This document shows, piece by piece, positions 1-6,461 of a stretch of DNA of 7,512 bases. Origin of the DNA: Nitrospinota bacterium (GTDB lineage: Bacteria > Nitrospinota_A > UBA7883). A program made the translations under genes and the position numbers. The notes beneath the pieces were generated by a model. That model worked only from the letters and a program-made list of their open reading frames with translations. It did no database searches and had not been told where the DNA came from. Position 1 is the first letter of the stretch. Each line of letters opens with the position of its first letter. The stretch is taken from the NCBI GenBank assembly GCA_029880775.1, contig JAOUNV010000078.1:1-7512 (forward strand). The letters are read 5' to 3'.

Positions 1-1
1 G

Positions 2-772
2 CAAGCCGCCCGGCGCGAGCGGCTAAAAACCGCCACCGTGCGGCTTTATGTGCGTAAAAAGCTTGAACAAGGCTGGACGCCGGAGCTGATCGCAGGCTGG
101 CTTGGCCGCCGTGGAACAGTTACGGTCAGCCATGAGGCGATCTACCAATGGATCTACACCGACGCTCCTGATCTCATCGGCTGTCTGCCTCGTCGGCATC
201 GTAAAAGACGCTGCAAAGGCCACAGCCGGAAACACCAACGTTCGCATATTCCCAGTCGGGTCGCTATCGATAAACGCCCTGCGTCGGCTGACGACCGCTC
301 CGAGTTCGGCCACTGGGAAGCGGACTCCATCGTGTCGAGGGCCAGCAAGGTGGCGCTCAACGTCGTTCTTGAAAGGAAGAGCCGACATCTTTGCTTGACG
401 AAGTTGCCACAGAAGAGCGCCGGGCACACGAGCAGGGCGCTGGCGATTAGGCTTGGCTCCTTCCCTGCCAAGGCGCGTCTGTCGATCACGTATGATAACG
501 GTAGTGAGAACACGGAGCACGAGGCGGTCAACAAAGCATTGGGGACCGCGTCATACTTTTGCGCGCCTTATCACAGCTGGGAGAAAGGCGCCGTTGAGAG
601 CGTGAATGGTTTGGTGCGACGATATATTCCGAAAGGGGCCGACATCGGCAAGCTGACGGAAGAGCAGATCAAATGGGTCGAGGAGCAGTTGAACAACCGC
701 CCTCGTAAATGCCTTGGCTACCAAACTCCAGCCGAGGTTTTTGATAAACTATGCGGTGCGCTTGCTGGTTGA
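2..772 (+). CDS. IS30-family DDE transposase, 5' partial
   Basis: This transposase cuts and rejoins the ends of its own IS. The frame is already open at base 2 and reads through to a TGA at 770-772. The GTG at 38 is therefore an internal codon, and the N-terminal DNA-binding part lies outside the window. Counting from that GTG, the C-terminal half of the helix-turn-helix region comes first (WTPELIAGWL near 13-22, SHEAIYQWIY at 31-40), followed by a basic linker rich in R, K and H. The catalytic core is D96 in GHWEADSIV, D153 in TYDNGSEN and E187 in KGAVESVNGLVRRYIPKG. The 33 residues between the second D and the E match the DD(33)E spacing of the IS30 family. The C-terminus NNRPRKCLGYQTPAEVF is also typical. 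No internal stop or frameshift is visible, so the visible part looks functional. Confidence 0.93.
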   Translation, partial: QAARRERLKTATVRLYVRKKLEQGWTPELIAGWLGRRGTVTVSHEAIYQWIYTDAPDLIGCLPRRHRKRRCKGHSRKHQRSHIPSRVAIDKRPASADDRSEFGHWEADSIVSRASKVALNVVLERKSRHLCLTKLPQKSAGHTSRALAIRLGSFPAKARLSITYDNGSENTEHEAVNKALGTASYFCAPYHSWEKGAVESVNGLVRRYIPKGADIGKLTEEQIKWVEEQLNNRPRKCLGYQTPAEVFDKLCGALAG

Positions 773-2660
773 ATGTGGCGGAAGAAACAATCACATATGG
801 TCGCATATTGGCCTAACACCTGTGATATTTATAGTATTTCTTCTGTTTGTCACCATTGCCACCGAAATAGCGCTTGGGAAGTTGGAAAATGATATCAGAA
901 AGGAATATGGCCATACGTTGGAAACCGTGCTTGGTATAAGCCATGAGGCTGTTGGCATCTTGGTGGAAGATAGAATATCCGATACACAAAGCATGGCGTC
1001 CCGGCAGGAATTCCTGAGGTATCTGGAAAAAGAACCTGGTACGCATTCAAAAATATATCAAGGTAAATTCAGTGAGACCCATACTCATAAGGGCCTTATC
1101 GGATATGCCCTTGTGAGGGCTGATTTCACAGTAGCTGCTTTAAGTGAGAGGCTTTCGTATAAAGTGAACAAAGATACTTTCGTAAGTTTATCTGACAAGC
1201 TTTCCAAGGTGCTGGAAGGAAATGGAGTTTTCCTCCCTCCCGCTCAGGGGGAGGTAATCTTAGAAAATAATGGAACCCCCACTATCAATAAACCAATTAT
1301 CATAATTGCGGCCCCAATAAAAAGGGGCGATGGAACCGTAGCTGGCGCCCTTCTGCGAATTTCCGATCCAGCCGTAGATTTTAGCACAATCACCCATCTG
1401 GGGAGGTTGGGCAAAACCGGCGAAACATACTCCTTTAACCGTGATGGTAAGCTCCTCACTAACCCTCGGTTTCGTAAGCTACTTATAGAAATCGGGCTGA
1501 TATCTGCGGATGAAGAAAGTATTCTGAATATAACGCTCAAAGATCCGGGAGAGCATGTGCGGCATGTACTCAGCTCCGAGGCGGAATATGCGCAGCGACC
1601 ATTTACAGTGATGGCGCAAAGCGCGCTGTCGAAAAACATGGGATTGAATATTACCGGTTACAATGATTACAGAGGAGAGCGTGTCCTGGGCGCATGGCTG
1701 TGGGATGAAAAACTGAATATTGGTTTTGCTTCAGAGATAGACGAGGCGGAAGTACTGGATAAATTCAATAATACAAAGTACGTAGTTGGCGCGACTTTGC
1801 TAGCTGTCGCCATGTGCGCCATTATTTCATGTTCGTTTCTGATGATGAACAGAAGAAATTATGAGCTCTCATTGATTGCAGCAAAGGAGGGCGCCGAAAA
1901 AGCGGACAAGGCCAAAACTTTATTCATGTCCAGCATGAGCCATGAACTGCGCACGCCTTTGACATCTATCATTGGCTTTTCCGAGCAGGTGGCCTCCGAA
2001 AACCTGGGTCCTCTTAACAATCTTCAAAAGGATGTGCTCGGCAGGGTGCAAAGGTGTGGCACGAACTTGCTTGCCCTTATTAATGAAGTGCTAGACTACG
2101 TAAGAATCGAATCGGAACAAGAAGAGCCGCGTCTGTTAAATGTCAGCATAGATTATGTTTTAACTAGCGCTATCTGCCAATTAGAACACTCGATGGATAT
2201 AGGTAAGGTTCAGATTGTAGTAGATGAAAACATGAAGCAATCGCGTATTCTGACGGACGCGAACCACCTGCAGAGAATATTAATCAATCTGTTGTCCAAT
2301 GCCATCAAACATGGAAGCTCAGATGGGGAGATAATCGTCTCATCTCAACAGCTGGATGAATCGTTCATTAGGGTTTCAGTGCAGGATCGTGGTCCAGGAA
2401 TTCCAGAGGAAAAGCTCAAATATATTTTCGAGCCCTTCGACAGGATTGGAAGGGAAGGATTGAATATCTCAGGCTCAGGCATCGGCTTGAGTTTTGTGAA
2501 AAAACTAACGGAATTGATTGGTGGAAGAATTATGGTGGAGAGCCAGGTGGACCGGGGAACAGTGGTCCACCTCGATTTGCCGGTGGCAAATACCAATTAT
2601 GACGCCCCCCCCAAGCCCATCACTGTCTTACATGTGGAAGACGACCCAGACACCGCATAG
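714..2660 (+). CDS. Membrane sensor histidine kinase (dCache-HisKA-HATPase), receiver truncated
   Basis: This protein senses an external signal and autophosphorylates on histidine. Counting from the TTG at 714, a transmembrane helix spans about 35-53. An extracytoplasmic dCache-like domain follows to about 350 (GETYSFNRDGKLLTN, then GAWLWDEKLNIGFASEID), with a second helix at about 355-377. The HisKA H-box is SHELRTP with phosphoacceptor H410. The HATPase domain has its N box at RILINLLSNAIKHG (521-534), G1 DRGPGIP (558-564), F box IFEPFDRIG and G2 GSGIGLSF (587-594). The frame ends at an in-frame TAG just after VLHVEDDPDTA, the first strand of a receiver domain. The start is unresolved: TTG 714 and GTG 756 lie inside the IS, GTG 822 is at the first helix, and none has a convincing ribosome binding site. 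The IS has probably replaced the native start. The kinase catalytic parts are intact, but expression and phosphotransfer are uncertain. Confidence 0.85.
   Translation: MATKLQPRFLINYAVRLLVECGGRNNHIWSHIGLTPVIFIVFLLFVTIATEIALGKLENDIRKEYGHTLETVLGISHEAVGILVEDRISDTQSMASRQEFLRYLEKEPGTHSKIYQGKFSETHTHKGLIGYALVRADFTVAALSERLSYKVNKDTFVSLSDKLSKVLEGNGVFLPPAQGEVILENNGTPTINKPIIIIAAPIKRGDGTVAGALLRISDPAVDFSTITHLGRLGKTGETYSFNRDGKLLTNPRFRKLLIEIGLISADEESILNITLKDPGEHVRHVLSSEAEYAQRPFTVMAQSALSKNMGLNITGYNDYRGERVLGAWLWDEKLNIGFASEIDEAEVLDKFNNTKYVVGATLLAVAMCAIISCSFLMMNRRNYELSLIAAKEGAEKADKAKTLFMSSMSHELRTPLTSIIGFSEQVASENLGPLNNLQKDVLGRVQRCGTNLLALINEVLDYVRIESEQEEPRLLNVSIDYVLTSAICQLEHSMDIGKVQIVVDENMKQSRILTDANHLQRILINLLSNAIKHGSSDGEIIVSSQQLDESFIRVSVQDRGPGIPEEKLKYIFEPFDRIGREGLNISGSGIGLSFVKKLTELIGGRIMVESQVDRGTVVHLDLPVANTNYDAPPKPITVLHVEDDPDTA
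755..781 (+). repeat. Probable right terminal inverted repeat of the IS30 element
   Basis: The 27 bases starting ggtgcgcttg and ending gaatgtggcgg sit where an IS30-family right end is expected, overlapping the last codons and stop of the transposase. From memory the general form resembles other IS30-family ends: a TGC-CTT block, then TTGAAT, then a GC-rich tip. The matching left repeat is outside the window, so the assignment rests on position and general resemblance only. Confidence 0.4.
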
Positions 2661-3021
2661 GTAGTGAAACATATCTTGGGGAAGAATAATTTGAAGGTGA
2701 TAAATTCCACCGCAGGATTGGATGGGGTTTCAATGGCCAGGAGCAAGTCCCCGGATGTCATAATATTGGATATCAGCCTCCCGGACATCAACGGATACGA
2801 GGTGCTAGGAAATGCTACAGCAACTTCCCGAAACGCGTCATACTCCCATCATAGCCCTCAGCGCAAAAGTATTGAAATATGAAATCGAGGCGGGGATGAA
2901 AGCAGGTTTCACTTCTTACCTGACCAAGCCTGTCCACTCAAACGAGCTTCTTTCTACAGTAGAAAAATACTGCACGGCTAGTTTCACATTCCAAAAAATA
3001 GCCCATAACGCCAGGGGGTAG
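2616..3021 (+). pseudogene. Broken C-terminal receiver (REC) domain of the hybrid kinase
   Basis: This is the phosphoacceptor domain that should continue the histidine kinase. It starts in frame with it (VLHVEDDPDTA), hits a TAG at 2658-2660, continues in the same frame (VVKHILGKNNLKVINST ... DVIILDISLPDINGYEVL), then moves to the next frame at 2808-2809. Removing one G of the GG there restores EVL-E-MLQQLPETRHTPIIALSAK and then GMKAGFTSYLTKPV, ending at a TAG at 3019-3021. All hallmark residues remain: the acidic pair in VEDD, phosphoacceptor Asp (GAT 2769-2771), Ser in IIALSA and Lys in LTKP (AAG 2926-2928). Because the hallmark residues are preserved, the two lesions look recent, or are sequence errors. 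Separate translation of the pieces would not give a folded REC domain. Confidence 0.85.
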
Positions 3022-3087
3022 ATATAGTAGTCACCATATCCCTGTCCGTACCATATACGTATGCGAAGGAGAGAACAGGAATCGGCG

Positions 3088-3570
3088 ATGAAAAACAGGC
3101 CAGCCATGAAATGGCCCTTGGCTGCTGTGATGTGCCTCTACATCTCCCTCAGCGGATGCGCCACCTTCGGTAATGGCATAGCATCGCAATCAGCCCGGTG
3201 GGCGCCGGCCAAAGGGGATTGGGCTCTCGGTGTCCCCATCTATCCTGGCGCCTCGCTGTTCGAGATAGCGGTGGAAAAAGGTAAAGTGATTTATCTGGCT
3301 CTGGTCACCAATGACAGACCGGAAAAGGTGAAGGATTTTTATTCCAGTTCATTTGGCAAAGCAAGCAGCGAGTGGAAATCGGACCTGCTTTTGGATGGCT
3401 TGCACTACTGGCGGGGCGCCCCTTCGCCAGACCCATACGGCTCCTTCGGCGCCCCCACCATGGATGTGCGGGTGTCCGCCATGAGATTCAAAAGCAGAAA
3501 GGCGCCGCAAGCCAGGACGATGATCGCCATCCAGGACAGGGCGAAAGGGAAGAACGGCGCCATGGATTAG
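3088..3570 (+). CDS. Small outer-membrane-type lipoprotein, unknown function
   Basis: This is a 160-residue predicted lipoprotein. The N-terminus MKNRPAMKW is basic, followed by a hydrophobic stretch and the lipobox LSGC, with the lipidated Cys at residue 24. Alanine at +2 argues against inner-membrane retention. The ATG at 3088 is preferred because AGGA lies seven bases upstream (3077-3080). An in-frame ATG at 3061 lacks a ribosome binding site and would add charged residues before the signal. The mature part has a pattern seen in uncharacterised proteins: a YPGA motif, then a strand (KGKVIYLALVTND), then PEKVKDFY. It resembles a small alpha/beta domain with no visible catalytic residues. 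It is 66 bases downstream of the kinase remnant and convergent with the DUF533 gene. The lipoprotein call is strong; the function is unknown. Confidence 0.82.
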   Translation: MKNRPAMKWPLAAVMCLYISLSGCATFGNGIASQSARWAPAKGDWALGVPIYPGASLFEIAVEKGKVIYLALVTNDRPEKVKDFYSSSFGKASSEWKSDLLLDGLHYWRGAPSPDPYGSFGAPTMDVRVSAMRFKSRKAPQARTMIAIQDRAKGKNGAMD

Positions 3571-3593
3571 TTCTGTGCTCAAGGGGGCGAGGT

Positions 3594-4439
3594 TTACTGC
3601 TTGCTCGCCTTGATTATCTCCATAGCTGTGGTCTTGTCCAGGCGCAATTGCTTTGCCAGGTCGCGGATGAACTGGTTTTCCTCCGGGGTGATTTTGTTGT
3701 CCGCTCGCAGTGTCATGGCCGCCAGGCCGAAGATAAACTTTCGGTCCTCCAGAGAGTCAATTCCGGCAACGATCTCATTCATCGGCAGAGGGTGGGAAAG
3801 CTCGCTTTTCGCCAGTTCTCTTTCTTCCGGTCCCAGATCTTTTAGATGAGTCTCCAACATTTCCCGTTCCTTTTCGTGCAGGGAGCCGTCCGCATGGGCC
3901 GCGGCGACGATGATACGCAACGCCTTTAATCCCAGGCTATCTTCCATCTCCTCCTCCGGCACTTCCAGAAACTCAAACGGGTTGGAGGATCTATCCACCT
4001 GGCGAGTGGTGTTTTGCAGTGGAATCGGCTCCGGCCCGTCAATGGGTGGCAATGGGGGAGGAGCCTCTTCAGGGAAAGGTATGGAACCTTCATCCGGGAT
4101 GGGGGGAGGGGCCACAGCGTCCTTATTGATCTCTATAATCCCTGGGCCCAGGGAGGATGTGGTGGCGGCTGTCTCTCCCGGCTTCAGATCATACCAAGAA
4201 CCTTTATTAATGGTCTCATGCACCGCGTTCTGGTTTATGGAGCTCATCGTATCCTGCCGGCGGGACCATTTTTTGAAACGATTTTTGTCATTGCCGTAGC
4301 AAACACCAAGCAGGTTTGAAAGACCCACTGCAGACCGTGCGGTGGAGTAACCTAATCCGCCACGCCCATACCTGTGGGATCGCCCTCCGGAAAACATCCC
4401 GGTGGCTATCGCACCCAACATAGAGCCAAAATTGACCAT
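3594..4439 (-). CDS. DUF533/TerB-like protein (YebE-type) with proline-rich linker
   Basis: The product is 281 residues. The N-terminus (1-60) is rich in Gly, Ser and Arg (SGGRSHRYGRGGLGYS). A low-complexity acidic, proline-rich linker spans about 108-141 (APPPIPDEG, EEAPPPLPP). The C-terminal all-helical domain at about 168-278 matches the DUF533/TerB fold. It contains the conserved ALRIIVAAAHADGSLHEKERE helix-loop-helix and a second acidic turn, RADNKITPEENQF, before the closing helices LAKQLRLDKTTAMEII. In TerB relatives such acidic turns can bind metal; whether this one does is not shown. YebE relatives are associated with the inner membrane, but I see no clear membrane helix here. The ATG at 4439 gives the longest reading; its ribosome binding site is weak, and an alternative ATG lies six codons downstream. 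A degenerate copy of its 5' end lies at 6095-6264 and has five extra codons near YGND. Confidence 0.85.
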   Translation of the reverse strand: MVNFGSMLGAIATGMFSGGRSHRYGRGGLGYSTARSAVGLSNLLGVCYGNDKNRFKKWSRRQDTMSSINQNAVHETINKGSWYDLKPGETAATTSSLGPGIIEINKDAVAPPPIPDEGSIPFPEEAPPPLPPIDGPEPIPLQNTTRQVDRSSNPFEFLEVPEEEMEDSLGLKALRIIVAAAHADGSLHEKEREMLETHLKDLGPEERELAKSELSHPLPMNEIVAGIDSLEDRKFIFGLAAMTLRADNKITPEENQFIRDLAKQLRLDKTTAMEIIKASKQ

Positions 4440-4720
4440 TGCTTTAAATATCCATCGGTTTGTAATCCAAATACCTTTTCCTTATATTACCAAAGATCGC
4501 ATTGGATTGGGTATACAGGCGCGTGGAGGAGATCAGGTCAGCATCCGATACGGGAACGTGGAGGCTACCTTGGATACATATCGGGCTTCGCCCTTATATG
4601 AATTACCTTCTGGATATGGCGTTTGGAAACTCATCAAAATGTGTTGGGTATCTGGCAGTAAAGAGTGTTGACCACGGCAGGGTTATGGAGATGGTGGGGC
4701 CTTCACCGTACGCCGGTCCT
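4440..4720. other. Gene-poor spacer, no recognised content
   Basis: These 281 bases separate the DUF533 start from the end of the membrane-protein pseudogene. Plus-strand frames are open through parts of it (for example one ending at 4671 and one ending at 4774), but none has a ribosome binding site or a recognisable protein pattern, and the second runs into the antisense of the membrane gene. A short dyad ACCG-N5-CGGT lies just past the minus-strand stop, without a T-run, so I do not call a terminator. The DUF533 promoter should lie here, but I could not pick out convincing -35/-10 boxes. Confidence 0.5.
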
Positions 4721-5423
4721 TCAATTCGGATGAAGTTTAAGGCGTTTCAGGACAGCCACATGGAGCAGCAATGAAATAGGTACTGTAAAAGTGGGGATTA
4801 ACACCAATGGATAGGCTGATATCATCAGGTTAGGCGTGTCCAGCGCCAATGACTGCAGTAGGCCAGGCGAGGTTCTAAGCCCGAACTAACCGCCCAGAGC
4901 ATATCCGCAATGCCGAAAATATTCCAGATATATGCTGCGGCTATGCCATATGGCTTTTTGGCTGCAACCATCCATGCCGCCACCGGGGCCGTCACCCCCA
5001 CCAATATGTCGCCAATACCCGCATCTATCGCAAATTCACCTGGCAGAGCGCCGCGCCAATATAGCGCGAGAAACAAAAAACCAACTACCCGGTAGACCTG
5101 CAACCCTATAAGCCATTGGACGGGTATGGAATTCACAAGTGTCGACAGGCTTTTATTCGTCCTGTAAACAAGAACGCCAATGATGAACGGTATGGCGATA
5201 CCAGGTCCGACGGCTTGAAACAACCAGCCTTCCCTGGCCTGAAAAACGCCGACATAAGATAATGTCGTTATGCCGCAAAGCCAAGCTAATAGAATGGCGC
5301 CTATCCATGCCACATTCTTCCCGGGATCCTTATATATATAAGCCATGGCCGTCAAGGCTACTATTATGAACAGATTTAGACCGATAACCAGGGGAGCAGA
5401 AATATATCGATTGCCTCCATCAT
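4721..5423 (-). pseudogene. Multi-spanning membrane protein, frameshifted
   Basis: This is a hydrophobic protein with about six membrane segments and no enzyme motif that I recognise. The central frame is open down to 4825 and includes AYIYKDPGKNVAWIGAILLA, VGPGIAIPFIIGVLVYR and AYIWNIFGIADMLWAVSSGL. After SSGL this frame becomes unconvincing (EPRLAYCSHWRW) and stops. The next frame then gives TSPGLLQSLALDTPNLM, ISAYPLVLIPTFTVPISLLL and HVAVLKRLKLHPN, ending at the TGA at 4721-4723. A base has evidently been lost near 4871-4878. At the 5' end an ATGATG at 5423-5418 follows a TAAGGT overlapping the TetR stop. Its frame (MMEAIDIF) fails soon, while the neighbouring frame reads ISAPLVIGLNLFIIVALTAMAY. 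Losing two bases of an AT run near 5400-5408 would join them. It is probably the second gene of a TetR-led operon. The family pattern is familiar but I cannot name it. Confidence 0.78.
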
Positions 5424-5431
5424 CTTGTACC

Positions 5432-6046
5432 TTACGTATTATCGATAAATATAGATTCGAGATTTCGTTTCAGATACGCTGCATTGCCGCGAATTATTTT
5501 TCCATTCCCGTCGGCTCTGGCCATCAGCAAGGACCCTTCAAAAACGGCTAGCAAATAGTCCGCCAAAGACTCAACGTCCATTTGCTTGCCAGGACAATAT
5601 GCTTCTGCGGCGCCGCGAATGTCCTGCCTAATGATTTCCCTCCACTCGGAGAACTTTTTAGAAACAGCTTTTCTCAAATTCGCGTTTGAAAGCGACAACT
5701 CTTGCGCAAGCACTCCCATCAAACAGCCAATGTACTTTCGCTCGTGTTTAGGTAATTGATAGACAAACTCCATGTGACACATGAGTTTCTCCAAAGGATC
5801 TTTCTGGCTGTCTCGAAGTGAGTCCAGCAGCTCCTTGCGGCCATCCCAAAACCGGTCAAGCATCGCAACGGCAAGCGCCTCCTTATCCGGGAAGTGATGA
5901 AAAAGCCCCCCCTTTGTGACACCGGCCCCGTCGCAAATCTGGTTCAGGGAAGTGGCGTGATAGCCGCGTTCCAGAACCATCCGCAAAGAGAGATCAAGTA
6001 GCTTCTGCTTTGTCCTGTGGGACCGGTGGGTTTGTTTCATGGCCAT
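5432..6046 (-). CDS. TetR/AcrR-family transcriptional repressor
   Basis: The product is 204 residues, the usual TetR length. The N-terminal DNA-binding domain has a basic lead (MAMKQTHRSHRTKQ), helix 1 (LLDLSLRMVLERGYHATSL) and the helix-turn-helix NQICDGAGVTKGGLFHHFPDKEAL (about 35-58). The C-terminal ligand-binding half includes KYIGCLMGVLAQELS (about 104-118), a pattern I associate with NemR/AcuR-like TetR proteins. The cysteine there (C108) could be regulatory, but that is a guess. The start is either ATG 6046 or ATG 6040. Neither has a strong ribosome binding site, and an operator-like palindrome abuts the start. It overlaps no gene, but its stop lies about eight bases before the ATGATG of the membrane protein, suggesting translational coupling. 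Probable role: ligand-released repression of itself and that partner. Confidence 0.92.
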   Translation of the reverse strand: MAMKQTHRSHRTKQKLLDLSLRMVLERGYHATSLNQICDGAGVTKGGLFHHFPDKEALAVAMLDRFWDGRKELLDSLRDSQKDPLEKLMCHMEFVYQLPKHERKYIGCLMGVLAQELSLSNANLRKAVSKKFSEWREIIRQDIRGAAEAYCPGKQMDVESLADYLLAVFEGSLLMARADGNGKIIRGNAAYLKRNLESIFIDNT

Positions 6047-6047
6047 A

Positions 6048-6075
6048 TATATACCATACGGTCGGTATGTATATA
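6048..6075. promoter_or_regulatory. TetR operator-like palindrome at the regulator start
   Basis: Two overlapping dyads lie directly upstream of the TetR start codon. One is CATAC-N5-GTATG (6055-6059 and 6065-6069), extended outward by TATATAC and TATATA arms that match except for one extra C. The other is ATACC-N8-GGTAT (6051-6055 and 6064-6068). Symmetric ATACC/GGTAT-type sites next to the start of a tetR gene are typical of autoregulated TetR operators. TATACA-like sequence inside the right arm could serve as a -10 box on the minus strand, so a bound repressor would block transcription. Binding itself is inferred. Confidence 0.7.
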
Positions 6076-6094
6076 AAGGTATATCTAATTGTGC

Positions 6095-6264
6095 TTGAAA
6101 CGATTTTAGTCATTGCCGTATTTGCCGCTTCCGTAGCAGACACCAAGCAGGCGCGAAAGACCCGCTACCGACCATGCGTGGAAGTATAACCTTATCCGCC
6201 ATGCCCATACCTGTGGGAGCGCCCTCCGGATTACATACCGATCGCCACAACGCCCAAATATGAG
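6095..6264 (-). pseudogene. Degenerate duplicate of the DUF533 gene 5' region
   Basis: This stretch aligns base for base, with small gaps, to about 4273-4427, which encodes roughly residues 5-56 of the DUF533 protein. Shared blocks include TTGAAACGATTTT, GTCATTGCCGTA, CACCAAGCAGG, GAAAGACCC and CCCATACCTGTGGGA. The copy has frame-disrupting differences in the region encoding the Gly/Arg-rich part, and an amber codon replaces the Lys codon after YGND, so it cannot encode the protein. It keeps 15 extra bases (GSGKY, reading YGSGKYGND) absent from the intact gene. The linker and TerB-like domain are missing. It is best explained as a partial duplication or the remnant of a second paralogue, trimmed on both sides. 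Confidence 0.82.
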
Positions 6265-6282
6265 CGTGAGGTGAAAAGAGAC

Positions 6283-6450
6283 TCAAGACATTTCAATGAT
6301 GGAAGTGTAGAATCGAGGTTTTAGCAATTGTTCGGCGTTACGCATGAAGATTTCAATCATCGAAAGAACATCGAAGAGCGTCTCCATCCTGGCATGTTAG
6401 ATCTGGTTATGACTCTTGGCGCGTTCATGATGTTCTACAGCATATCGCAT
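6283..6450 (-). pseudogene. Possible broken small gene with one in-frame stop
   Basis: A minus-strand frame from the ATG at 6450 reads MRYAVEHHERAKSHNQI, meets a TAA at 6399-6397, continues HARMETLFDVLSMIEIFM and then RNAEQLLKPRFYTSIIEMS to a TGA at 6283-6285. The composition is helix-like and the two halves share a frame, which suggests one nonsense mutation. The second half could also start alone at the ATG at 6387. I do not recognise the family, the frame is short enough to be chance, and there is no clear ribosome binding site. The rest of the 6265-6461 interval holds no other feature I can support, apart from being the expected site of the glycosyltransferase promoter. Confidence 0.25.
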
Positions 6451-6461
6451 CCCATCAGCCA

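Larger units (their letters stand above)
1..781 (+). mobile_element. IS30-family insertion sequence, right-hand part
   Basis: The element enters from the left edge of the window, so its left end, left terminal repeat and the start of its transposase are not visible. The visible part is almost entirely transposase coding sequence and ends in a probable right terminal repeat that overlaps the transposase stop codon. The sensor kinase frame begins directly beyond it with no intergenic spacer, so the element has landed at or in the 5' end of that gene. The target-site duplication cannot be checked without the left end. The family assignment is firm from the protein; the exact right boundary, within a few bases of 781, is inferred. 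Confidence 0.85.

Noticed and set aside
23..534. Long minus-strand and alternate plus-strand open frames inside the transposase
   Set aside because: They are shadows of the transposase frame, which carries clear DDE motifs; the shadow products are Arg-, Pro- and Ser-rich without any domain pattern.
2664..2882. Stand-alone response regulator starting at the GTG at 2664
   Set aside because: It lacks the first strand with the acidic pair and loses its frame before the conserved Ser and Lys, so it is a piece of the broken receiver domain and not a separate gene.
3052..3063. Short palindrome CATATACGTATG upstream of the lipoprotein, loosely similar to the TetR site
   Set aside because: The perfect core is only eight bases and AT-rich, and the spacing differs from the site at 6048-6075; it is too weak to call an operator.
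3571..3593. Bidirectional terminator between the convergent lipoprotein and DUF533 genes
   Set aside because: The 23-base gap has no stable stem and no T-run.
3910..4319. Plus-strand frames antisense to the DUF533 gene
   Set aside because: They are Gly/Ser-rich reflections of the proline-rich linker on the opposite strand, with no ribosome binding site.
4402..4774. Plus-strand frames spanning the spacer between the DUF533 gene and the membrane pseudogene
   Set aside because: They overlap the minus-strand genes at their ends, lack ribosome binding sites and show no recognised pattern. A decayed gene fragment cannot be excluded.
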